Assembly (NCBI GenBank): GCA_002320385.1
Contig: DCKN01000116.1
Location: forward strand, 552-6,116
Direction of reading: 5' to 3'
Source of the DNA: Proteobacteria bacterium UBA1673
Lineage (GTDB): Bacteria; Pseudomonadota; Gammaproteobacteria; Comchoanobacterales; Comchoanobacteraceae
DNA: 5,565 nt
Shown: one piece after another, positions 1 to 5,506 of the stretch
Numbering within the stretch: the first letter of the stretch is position 1
Layout: every line of letters begins with the position of its first letter
Translations under genes and position numbers: made by a program
Notes under the pieces: generated by a model
What the model saw: the letters and a program-made list of their open reading frames with translations, nothing else
What the model was told of the DNA's origin: nothing
The model's database searches: none

Positions 1-727
1 TATTAACATGTTGACCACCTGCACCACTCGAGCGGAATGTATCAACTCTGATTTCGCTGGGATCCAGATCAACCGCATCAATACTTTCTGCCTCAGGTAA
101 AATAGCAACTGTACATGCAGACGTATGGATACGCCCTTGTGATTCGGTTTGTGGTACACGCTGAACACGGTGCGTCCCTGACTCAAACTTAAGTTTAGAA
201 AAAACAGCACTACCGGTTATGTGAACAACAACTTCTTTAAACCCACCTTGATCGCTAAGAGCCGTACTAACCGGCTGCCAACGCCAACCTTGAGATTGAG
301 CAAATAGTTGATACATCCTGAATAAATCTGAAGAAAACAAAGAAGCCTCATCACCTCCAGTCCCAGCACGAATCTCAAGATAAACATTCTTATCATCATC
401 CGGATCAGTCGGGATGAGCAAAGATAACAATTTATGTTCTATGTCAACGATATTAGCAGATAACGAATCTAGCTCTTCTTTTGCCATCTCAATCAAATCG
501 GCATCAGATTGCTCGTCCTCAAGCATCAACTGCGTCGCTTTAACTTGCGATTCACAAGCAAGATAATCTTCGTATGCCTCTGCAACCGGTTCTACCTGAT
601 GCAGTTCTTTAGTCAACTTCTGGTATTTTTGCAAATCACTTGTGATAGACTGGTCACTCAACTCAAATTGCAAACGCTGGCGCAACGCCAATATTTGATC
701 GAGTCTTTTACGTATACTATCTTTCAT
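1..727 (-). CDS. prfA: Peptide chain release factor 1 (RF1), 3' end cut by window edge
   Basis: RF1 recognises the stop codons UAA and UAG in the ribosomal A site and triggers hydrolysis of the peptidyl-tRNA. The window holds the first 242 codons of an expected roughly 360. The reading frame starts MKDSIRKRLD, closely matching the usual gammaproteobacterial RF1 N terminus, which fixes the ATG at 727. Seen in order: an N-terminal helical region; the conserved stretch EIRAGTGGDEASLF; FESGTHRVQRVPQTESQGR, which contains the PxT-type stop-codon-recognition tripeptide (P192-Q193-T194) and so marks RF1 rather than RF2 (SPF); HTSACTVA; and FRSSGAGGQHVN with the catalytic GGQ (Gly237-Gly238-Gln239) just before the edge. 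The C-terminal part, with the rest of the catalytic domain and the tail, lies outside the window. There is no Shine-Dalgarno before the ATG, and a TATAAT box sits 7 bp upstream, so the mRNA may be leaderless. The identification is firm. Confidence 0.97.
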   Translation of the reverse strand, partial: MKDSIRKRLDQILALRQRLQFELSDQSITSDLQKYQKLTKELHQVEPVAEAYEDYLACESQVKATQLMLEDEQSDADLIEMAKEELDSLSANIVDIEHKLLSLLIPTDPDDDKNVYLEIRAGTGGDEASLFSSDLFRMYQLFAQSQGWRWQPVSTALSDQGGFKEVVVHITGSAVFSKLKFESGTHRVQRVPQTESQGRIHTSACTVAILPEAESIDAVDLDPSEIRVDTFRSSGAGGQHVN

Positions 728-734
728 AGCTGGC

Positions 735-762
735 ATTATAATGGGCTATTCAAGAATTGCAA
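735..762 (-). promoter_or_regulatory. Candidate sigma-70 promoter of prfA
   Basis: Reading on the minus strand, TTGCAA (762-757) is followed after 16 bp by a perfect TATAAT (740-735). A discriminator of 6 to 7 bases puts the transcription start at position 728 or 727, the base before or the first base of the prfA ATG. The mRNA would then have essentially no leader, which agrees with the absence of a Shine-Dalgarno in front of prfA. A further promoter upstream, giving a longer leader, cannot be excluded. Confidence 0.55.
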
Positions 763-788
763 ATTTTTCAACCTAGAAGTAAGTACCC

Positions 789-854
789 AATCATGATTCG
801 ACAAGCACACTTAAGATAATAATAATAACTAACATCAATAATCATGCTCGACAA
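789..854. repeat. Imperfect direct repeat upstream of prfA promoter
   Basis: Two copies of a 15-16 bp word occur in the 140-bp spacer. On the plus strand they read aatcatgattcgacaa (789-804) and aatcatgctcgacaa (840-854), differing by one deletion and one substitution. The first eight to ten bases of the first copy form the palindrome aatcatgatt. The copies start 51 bp apart, about five helical turns, with an AT-rich stretch (taa trinucleotide repeats, 816-827) between them. The nearer copy lies about 27 bp upstream of the candidate -35 box of prfA. They could be paired regulator sites. A chance repeat in AT-rich DNA is also possible. Confidence 0.35.
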
Positions 855-867
855 TCAGACTTACTCA

Positions 868-1869
868 TTAAAATTCATGATGGCCGTAAACCTTACGATC
901 AAGTTCACTCACCGTTGTTGATGCACTTCGTCCAGCAGTATGATCATCAATTTCTGTATAATTATTGTAGCCAGTACCATCACTATGCGCTGAAATATCA
1001 TTCAGATCAGTCATAATAGCATTTTTTTCGATCTCGGGATCTAAACAAAAGAGTGGCTGCCTACTCCCCTGGAAAGATTGAAATGCACTACCCCAATTAC
1101 CGCCTATTGATCTTCTTTGAGGATTACACTTTATCACTGGCGACTCAAATTCGCTTAAGATTTTGTCAATGCCTTGACCAATGTCTAAAGCATCTTGATG
1201 TAAATCGTCCATGCTGGGACGGAGATATGAGTGCCTGAGCGCACCAGAAACATAAAGAAAAAAGTTAGAATCACGATGATAAAAATCACTCAGATCTGAA
1301 CCTATATTCATACAAATACTATCAAGTTTTGACTCATATTGACGATGCAACTCAGTCAACACATCATCTGCAGCCGACTCATCGAGACCATATTGCCGAA
1401 TCATATTCGTAAATCTTTGCAAACATATCTTGAGATCCCCAAGCGCCCGTCTTCTTTCTAGGCTACGAGGAGATAAAATATCAGATGATTTAGTGGCCGG
1501 GGCCGGAGGCGTCAGAGCGCGGAGATTCAAGAAGGACGACCAATTATCATACCGTCTATGAAACCATTGAGCTTTTTGATCTGTTGGTGATGGCGGCTTA
1601 AGAGAAATATTTGTAAAATCACGATTAGAGGCAGTCAAATGACTAACATGCGATGCCCTGGTCGACTCTAAAAAAAGCAAGGTAAAAAAATATTTAGCCG
1701 CAACAAATGGCGATGTGTACACAATGGAAACAACACCAGCAAGCACAGCAAAAAAACTACAAATAAGTAGTGCATGCCCCGACGCAAATCCTAACAAAAC
1801 CACTAAAGATGCTATTAAACCTAGTCTATTTAATCCAAAAAAAAGCATAGATGGCGAAGAAGACCGCAT
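868..1869 (-). CDS. Unrecognised membrane protein, N-terminal hydrophobic hairpin plus polar helical domain (333 aa)
   Basis: I do not recognise this protein. It begins with a short polar stretch, then two closely spaced hydrophobic segments (about residues 16-30 and 33-51) separated only by a short SGH turn, and a third, weaker one (about 54-68). The rest, about 265 residues, is polar: a Ser/Pro/Thr-rich linker (about 85-135), a predicted helical, charged region (about 138-245, with ADDVLTELHRQYESKL and DLSDFYHRDSNFFLYV), and a hydrophilic tail ending HHEF. No catalytic motif is visible. The ATG at 1869 is supported by AGAGGG five bases upstream. It lies 125 bp after the preceding gene, from which it is separated by a likely terminator, and 140 bp before prfA. 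The bilobed hydrophobic start resembles the layout of chlamydial Inc proteins and some secreted effectors. This is a layout comparison only, and an ordinary inner-membrane protein is equally possible. It may be a distant relative of the two upstream genes. Confidence 0.85.
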   Translation of the reverse strand: MRSSSPSMLFFGLNRLGLIASLVVLLGFASGHALLICSFFAVLAGVVSIVYTSPFVAAKYFFTLLFLESTRASHVSHLTASNRDFTNISLKPPSPTDQKAQWFHRRYDNWSSFLNLRALTPPAPATKSSDILSPRSLERRRALGDLKICLQRFTNMIRQYGLDESAADDVLTELHRQYESKLDSICMNIGSDLSDFYHRDSNFFLYVSGALRHSYLRPSMDDLHQDALDIGQGIDKILSEFESPVIKCNPQRRSIGGNWGSAFQSFQGSRQPLFCLDPEIEKNAIMTDLNDISAHSDGTGYNNYTEIDDHTAGRSASTTVSELDRKVYGHHEF

Positions 1870-1874
1870 AAGAA

Positions 1875-1880
1875 CCCTCT
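1875..1880 (-). promoter_or_regulatory. Shine-Dalgarno of the 333-aa protein gene
   Basis: AGAGGG on the minus strand, followed by the five bases TTCTT and then the ATG at 1869. It supports that ATG over the later in-frame ATG at codon 8. Confidence 0.65.
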
Positions 1881-1899
1881 AATATAATCCACATCATCA

Positions 1900-1928
1900 A
1901 GAGTACAAAAAAAAATGACATCTAGCAA
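1900..1928 (-). promoter_or_regulatory. Weak candidate promoter of the 333-aa protein gene, overlapping the terminator
   Basis: TTGCTA (1928-1923), 17 bp, then TACTCT (1905-1900), placing a start site near 1893 and leaving a leader of about 23 bases that includes the Shine-Dalgarno. The -35 box would lie inside the terminator hairpin and the spacer would contain its T-run. The -10 match is poor (3 of 6), but the same TACTCTT follows a T-run upstream of the 635-aa protein gene. A second -10-like word, TATATT (1886-1881), is too close to the start codon to leave the Shine-Dalgarno in the mRNA. This assignment is speculative. Confidence 0.22.
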
Positions 1929-1939
1929 CGCCAATGCCA
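1907..1939 (-). terminator. Intrinsic terminator after the 472-aa protein gene
   Basis: On the minus strand TGGCATT (1939-1933) pairs with GATGTCA (1922-1916), including G-U pairs, enclosing a small inner GGC/GCT stem with a GTT loop and one bulged A. It is followed directly by nine T (1915-1907). It lies about 55 bp beyond the stop codon at 1995 and ends 37 bp before the next start codon, so the two genes are probably separate transcription units or joined only by read-through. Confidence 0.6.
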
Positions 1940-1994
1940 GCAAAGCTCAAATTCATTCTATAAAATCATTAAACTGTAATAAATCTTATCAATT

Positions 1995-3413
1995 TTAAGG
2001 ATACTTGAGACGATTCAGATTGGTTATTGGTTTAAACGGGGCCGAAGAGCACAAGCCTTCCTCGCTTTCATGAAAATGAACGACGCCCAATGCACTACAA
2101 TAATACCGCACGCCCAGCATGTGCTGTGCGACAGCATCCAAGGGCAAGCTATGGGCATGATGATTTGCACAAGCATAAATAATTCTAGCCAAAGAAATCA
2201 TGATCTGCTGACATTTAATATCAAATTTTTCATAATCCATATTTTCACGAGAGCAATGTGTTCGAAGAAAAAACAAATTGCGTAACAATACATCCAATCG
2301 CTTAGGCTTATGCTTTGAATAGTGAACTGACAACGTATCATAGGACTCTAAGCGATCAACTTTATGTTTATGATCATTATGTAATCCTTGCGAACCTTTA
2401 ACGCCATAGTAAAATGATTCAACACGCTGGTCTAAATAGTCAGAGTAAAGATCTTGTTGAGCTTGAACACACTCAGCATAGGCAACCAAATCGTCCACAG
2501 TCATTTTGAAAGAACCGGGTTTAAATATCCAAAACTCTTGATCACGGAGATGCAAATTAAAATCGTAAAAGCTAGGGATCAAAGATCGAAACACATGTAA
2601 AATTGCATCGAGCTGGTCATGCATATCGTCTAGATCATCGTCATGAGACATAATATCTCTCAGCACCAAGAGAATACTCGACAGTAATTTAAATTCAATA
2701 TGACAATCAAGCATGGTTACATCGATATGCTGAGTAGATTCAGCAGAGAAATTAATAATAGATGCGCGACAGTTTGATGCTAAAAGAGTGCCTCTTGAAC
2801 ATGAAGAATGCGTTTCCGACACTGAGCCTTCTAATACTCTAGCTGTCACAATCTCGTCTCGAAGTGATGAAAAATCAGGCTTTGTTTGAACTAAACAGAC
2901 ACATGAAATAAGCTTTCTAATTGCTTCATCCATAGATAACTCTACCCTGAGATAGTACGAACTAAGGCTCACTTCAGCAAACGATGAAGACAGATTTTTA
3001 GGAACGATCCCTTGTCTTAAATCATTCAGTTGAGGGTCGAACTCATCACTATCGGTGGATGCATTCGAGTCATAGTTCATCTCATTGGCATCTGTATCAG
3101 TAGCATAGGTGGTAACAGATTTTACTGAAATGGAACAAGAGTGACGAGGCGGTGTCAGCAGATATGGGGCATAAATTTGAGGCATTTTCCCAACAACACG
3201 CTGCCATACTTTGGATAGTTTCGAGAATCTAAGATGTGTCGCATGCGATGAATTTATGCCATAAGAAAACACCACAAAGCTCGCTGACAAGCCCAGTAGA
3301 ACATACTGCAAAGAAGTCCAAGCTAGAAAACCAATAGCCCAAAAAAAAACCGCCGACAATAAGGCCATGACTGCCACAACTATGCCCGCGCTCAAACGAT
3401 CAATCAACAACAT
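1995..3413 (-). CDS. Unrecognised membrane protein with two N-terminal membrane segments and large Cys/His-containing domain (472 aa)
   Basis: I do not recognise this protein. Two adjacent hydrophobic segments (about residues 11-32 and 35-53) form a hairpin with a very short turn. They are followed by a basic stretch (about 60-80), an acidic Asp/Ser/Thr-rich linker (about 102-130, TDTDANEM and TDSDEFD), and roughly 330 polar, mostly helical residues. That part has about a dozen cysteines without CxxC pairs, a His/Lys-rich patch near 345-352 (HNDHKHK) and NHHAH near 418-422, so metal binding is conceivable but not shown. I prefer the ATG at 3413, with a weak GAGAG six bases upstream. The frame continues to a TTG at 3437 (480 residues), whose upstream GGGCGG is a poor ribosome site. 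A run of nine T (3349-3341) lies in the first membrane segment's codons. The stop is TAA at 1995, with a terminator about 55 bp on. It may be a distant relative of its neighbours. Confidence 0.85.
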   Translation of the reverse strand: MLLIDRLSAGIVVAVMALLSAVFFWAIGFLAWTSLQYVLLGLSASFVVFSYGINSSHATHLRFSKLSKVWQRVVGKMPQIYAPYLLTPPRHSCSISVKSVTTYATDTDANEMNYDSNASTDSDEFDPQLNDLRQGIVPKNLSSSFAEVSLSSYYLRVELSMDEAIRKLISCVCLVQTKPDFSSLRDEIVTARVLEGSVSETHSSCSRGTLLASNCRASIINFSAESTQHIDVTMLDCHIEFKLLSSILLVLRDIMSHDDDLDDMHDQLDAILHVFRSLIPSFYDFNLHLRDQEFWIFKPGSFKMTVDDLVAYAECVQAQQDLYSDYLDQRVESFYYGVKGSQGLHNDHKHKVDRLESYDTLSVHYSKHKPKRLDVLLRNLFFLRTHCSRENMDYEKFDIKCQQIMISLARIIYACANHHAHSLPLDAVAQHMLGVRYYCSALGVVHFHESEEGLCSSAPFKPITNLNRLKYP

Positions 3414-3469
3414 GAGGCACTCTCGATAATTACCCAATAACCGCCCAGCTAAGTCTTTAATTCAATCAA

Positions 3470-3523
3470 CCATTTTCATCCAATAAACTCAGAGCTTCAT
3501 CGGCTATTCGTTACAGAAAATGG
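3470..3523. repeat. Eight-base inverted repeat in the spacer between the 635-aa and 472-aa genes
   Basis: ccattttc (3470-3477) and gaaaatgg (3516-3523) are perfect inverted copies separated by 38 bases. There is no T-run after the stem in the direction of transcription, so it does not look like an intrinsic terminator. I found no convincing promoter in the spacer 3414-3541 either, so the two genes may be co-transcribed. The repeat could be chance. Confidence 0.2.
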
Positions 3524-3541
3524 CCACCCGTCTAAGAATCT

Positions 3542-5449
3542 CTAGTTTAATTGGCCTGGGCCTGGATTACCAATGCCCCCGGATTTCTGGCCAAGCTCAT
3601 AATCAATGTCGTCAAACACTACCGGATCATGATCGTCAGAACCACCGGTTTTCACTCCAGATGTGGAAAGAACCGTATCTGGCGCATCACGAAAGAGTCC
3701 ATCTTCATCGTCAGAACTTCCGGTTTTCATTCCAGACGTGGAGTGAACCGTAGATGACGCATCACAAAAGAGTCCATTTTCATCGTCTGAACTTCCGGTT
3801 TTCATTCCAGATGTGGGGCGAACCGTAGATGGCACATCACGTGTGAAACCTTGATCATCACAACTTTCGCTAGCACCACTATCAACATGCCCAATAATCG
3901 CATCAGCAAATTCATGACTATTCTCAGTATCACCATCAAGTGATCCAGCACGCGAAGAGCGGGCGGGTGAATGGATACTCGACGCCGGTGTCGAGAATAG
4001 ATCATGCCCCTGTACTCCGGATTCCTCAGTCGAAATAACTTGAAAATCTTCCCCGACTCGCCCGCTTGGTTTACTTGGAGACAACAAGCTCGCCCCGGCT
4101 CCTACAACACCAACCACGCTAGTGACTGCCGAACCAATGACGTCACTAACAGTATTTTTGACAGTTTGTAATACCTCTGCAGTACCAGGCATTTCCTGCT
4201 CTTCATCAGAATCAGAATCAGAATCAAAATCAGAATCAGAATCAGATTCTGAACGAGCACCTTCTTTAACAGGCTCACCACCTTGGCCACCTAACTGCAA
4301 CTCAGGACGACCCGCATCTTCTACATGATTTTCAAAATTATCATCGGCAGTTGCAAACAGTCTAATTGGCCCAATCAAAGGTTGCTTTTGCGCACTTGAC
4401 AATTGCGCTTGCGCAAGGAACCGTCTTGCAACATGGCCAATAAACGACACCTCATCTGCACCACAATCAGCTAGCTGTTCATGAAGATTACCTTCGACTC
4501 CCACATCAGTAAATGACTGATGGATACCATCCATTAACTCACGCTCTATGTACGAGATGATTTCGTCAATCTTTGGTTGCTCAGATGATACAGTAGGATC
4601 TTGTGATGCTTGTTGCCACAACTGCAGCTCGTTGAGTAGCTGGGATTCAATCTGGCGAAGAGGTGAATTGAGGGGACTTTTATAAGCTTGTCCAGCTACA
4701 CTTTCAACATCACCACCTAGGATCTTGTCAGACAAATCAGGAGACACTGATCCGCCTTGAGGGGACATAGGTTGACCTGAATCTAAATTGTGTTTGTCCG
4801 AGTTCTGCTTACCTACAGAGAGAGGATCGTTTAAACTGCGACCATTTTTAGCTCGGTTTGGTACAGAAGTTTTACCAGTTGAAACCTCAGGTTTGCTTCC
4901 TGTGTGCACCAGGGATTTCATCCAATCATACCCACGAGAAACAATCGTCTGCCATAGCAAAAGCACCGAAGCACCCGCTTGCACATCTGGCACGAGTCTT
5001 CGCATGAGATTTTTATTGGTTAAAAACACAAAATCCAACACCACACAACCTAGCAAGATCGGGCTGAGACCAAACAAAGCAGCGGGGTAAAAATAATTAC
5101 TAAGCACAATAATACTCAATAACTCCAATGCGTAGATTGGAAATGCGAGTCGCAATCCTGCAATACATTCAACAAACAAGCTTTGGCGGCGAGGTCGTGC
5201 AAGAACACCCATCGCCCCTAACGTTGCCATGAGAAAGACATGACCAATGACAACACCACGAGAAAAAGCGTAAATGTTTAGCGCAATAAGAAAAACAACG
5301 CGCATCGAAAGACTTGCACGCAGCCCTAGCGCAGAAGAGCTAGAATGCTTCACCAAGGAATAAAAACGCTCTACAGACGGATGGCTAAATGACGATAACA
5401 ATCGGAAGCCACTTGACATGGTATCTACATTGGGTGATTTCTGGCGCAC
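3542..5449 (-). CDS. Unrecognised multi-spanning membrane protein with Ser-Asp tract and C-terminal tandem repeats (635 aa)
   Basis: I do not recognise this protein. After about 45 polar residues come four to five hydrophobic segments (about 50-62, 65-84, 99-119, 122-143 and a weaker 156-170). Next is a Ser/Pro/Gly-rich stretch (185-262), a probably helical region (264-350, with IESQLLNELQLWQQ and IDEIISYIERELMDGI), an acidic Ser-Asp tract (400-419), a further apolar Gly/Val-rich segment (437-456, DVIGSAVTSVVGVVGAG region), and a Ser/Thr/Asp-rich, probably disordered tail. The tail contains three tandem 25-residue repeats (530-604) and a degenerate partial fourth. The GTG start at 5449 is supported by AAGGAG five bases upstream; the next ATG (codon 11) has no such site. 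It is the first of three similar-looking genes ahead of prfA. The low-complexity acidic tail is common in surface-exposed or secreted proteins, but no secretion signal can be proved here. Confidence 0.87.
   Translation of the reverse strand: MRQKSPNVDTMSSGFRLLSSFSHPSVERFYSLVKHSSSSALGLRASLSMRVVFLIALNIYAFSRGVVIGHVFLMATLGAMGVLARPRRQSLFVECIAGLRLAFPIYALELLSIIVLSNYFYPAALFGLSPILLGCVVLDFVFLTNKNLMRRLVPDVQAGASVLLLWQTIVSRGYDWMKSLVHTGSKPEVSTGKTSVPNRAKNGRSLNDPLSVGKQNSDKHNLDSGQPMSPQGGSVSPDLSDKILGGDVESVAGQAYKSPLNSPLRQIESQLLNELQLWQQASQDPTVSSEQPKIDEIISYIERELMDGIHQSFTDVGVEGNLHEQLADCGADEVSFIGHVARRFLAQAQLSSAQKQPLIGPIRLFATADDNFENHVEDAGRPELQLGGQGGEPVKEGARSESDSDSDFDSDSDSDEEQEMPGTAEVLQTVKNTVSDVIGSAVTSVVGVVGAGASLLSPSKPSGRVGEDFQVISTEESGVQGHDLFSTPASSIHSPARSSRAGSLDGDTENSHEFADAIIGHVDSGASESCDDQGFTRDVPSTVRPTSGMKTGSSDDENGLFCDASSTVHSTSGMKTGSSDDEDGLFRDAPDTVLSTSGVKTGGSDDHDPVVFDDIDYELGQKSGGIGNPGPGQLN
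3638..3862 (-). repeat. Three tandem 75-bp in-frame repeats
   Basis: Contiguous units at 3862-3788, 3787-3713 and 3712-3638 encode residues 530-554, 555-579 and 580-604 of the 635-aa protein. The shared pattern is DDxxGLFxDAxxTVxSTSGMKTGSS. By hand count the middle unit matches the last at about 64 of 75 bases and the first at about 60 of 75. A degenerate start of a fourth unit (DDHD) follows. The unit length is a multiple of three, so copy-number change keeps the frame. Confidence 0.92.
4206..4253 (-). repeat. Hexanucleotide microsatellite encoding a Ser-Asp tract
   Basis: Eight units of tcagaa or close variants on the plus strand encode alternating Ser and Asp, with one Glu and one Phe interruption (residues 400-415 of the 635-aa protein), running into EEQE. 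Slippage would lengthen or shorten the acidic tract without changing frame. The interruptions suggest it is not a very recent expansion. Confidence 0.9.
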
Positions 5450-5454
5450 TATAA

Positions 5455-5460
5455 CTCCTT
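5455..5460 (-). promoter_or_regulatory. Shine-Dalgarno deciding the GTG start of the 635-aa protein
   Basis: AAGGAG on the minus strand, then TTATA, then GTG at 5449. This is the strongest ribosome-binding site in the window and is the reason for choosing GTG over the ATG ten codons later. Confidence 0.8.
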
Positions 5461-5478
5461 TAATTCATTGCGATATTA

Positions 5479-5506
5479 AGAGTAACACGTTCTAAAAAAA
5501 AGACAA
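5479..5506 (-). promoter_or_regulatory. Weak candidate promoter of the 635-aa protein gene with poly-T spacer
   Basis: TTGTCT (5506-5501), 16 bp, TACTCT (5484-5479). A run of eight T (5501-5494) begins at the last base of the -35 box and fills the first part of the spacer. A start site near 5472 would leave a leader of about 22 bases. The -10 match is poor. The remaining bases to the right edge (5507-5565) hold no gene I can support; an 18-codon plus-strand frame from the ATG at 5512 runs off the edge without a good ribosome site. Confidence 0.3.

Noticed and set aside
509..796. A 95-codon plus-strand open frame overlapping the start of prfA
   Set aside because: It is antisense to the clearly recognised RF1 coding sequence and its promoter.
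3490..3530. Hairpin after the stop of the 635-aa gene as an intrinsic terminator
   Set aside because: The stem is short (GGC/GCC plus a few A-T pairs with a mismatch) and no T-run follows it.
3638..3862. Repeat cluster as a CRISPR array
   Set aside because: The 75-bp units are contiguous with no unique spacers, and they are in frame within a long coding sequence.
4408..4417. Ten-base palindrome cttgcgcaag as an operator
   Set aside because: It is inside the coding sequence of the 635-aa protein, with no promoter nearby.
4788..5090. A 100-codon plus-strand open frame opposite the 635-aa gene
   Set aside because: It lies wholly antisense to a longer gene with a strong ribosome site, has no recognisable domain, and its composition mirrors the opposite strand.
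5461..5480. A PmrA-box-like half site (CTTAATAT) upstream of the 635-aa gene, as seen before some Legionella and Coxiella effector genes
   Set aside because: Only one half-site is present, the second does not match at the required spacing, and it lies downstream of the candidate -10 box rather than at the -35.
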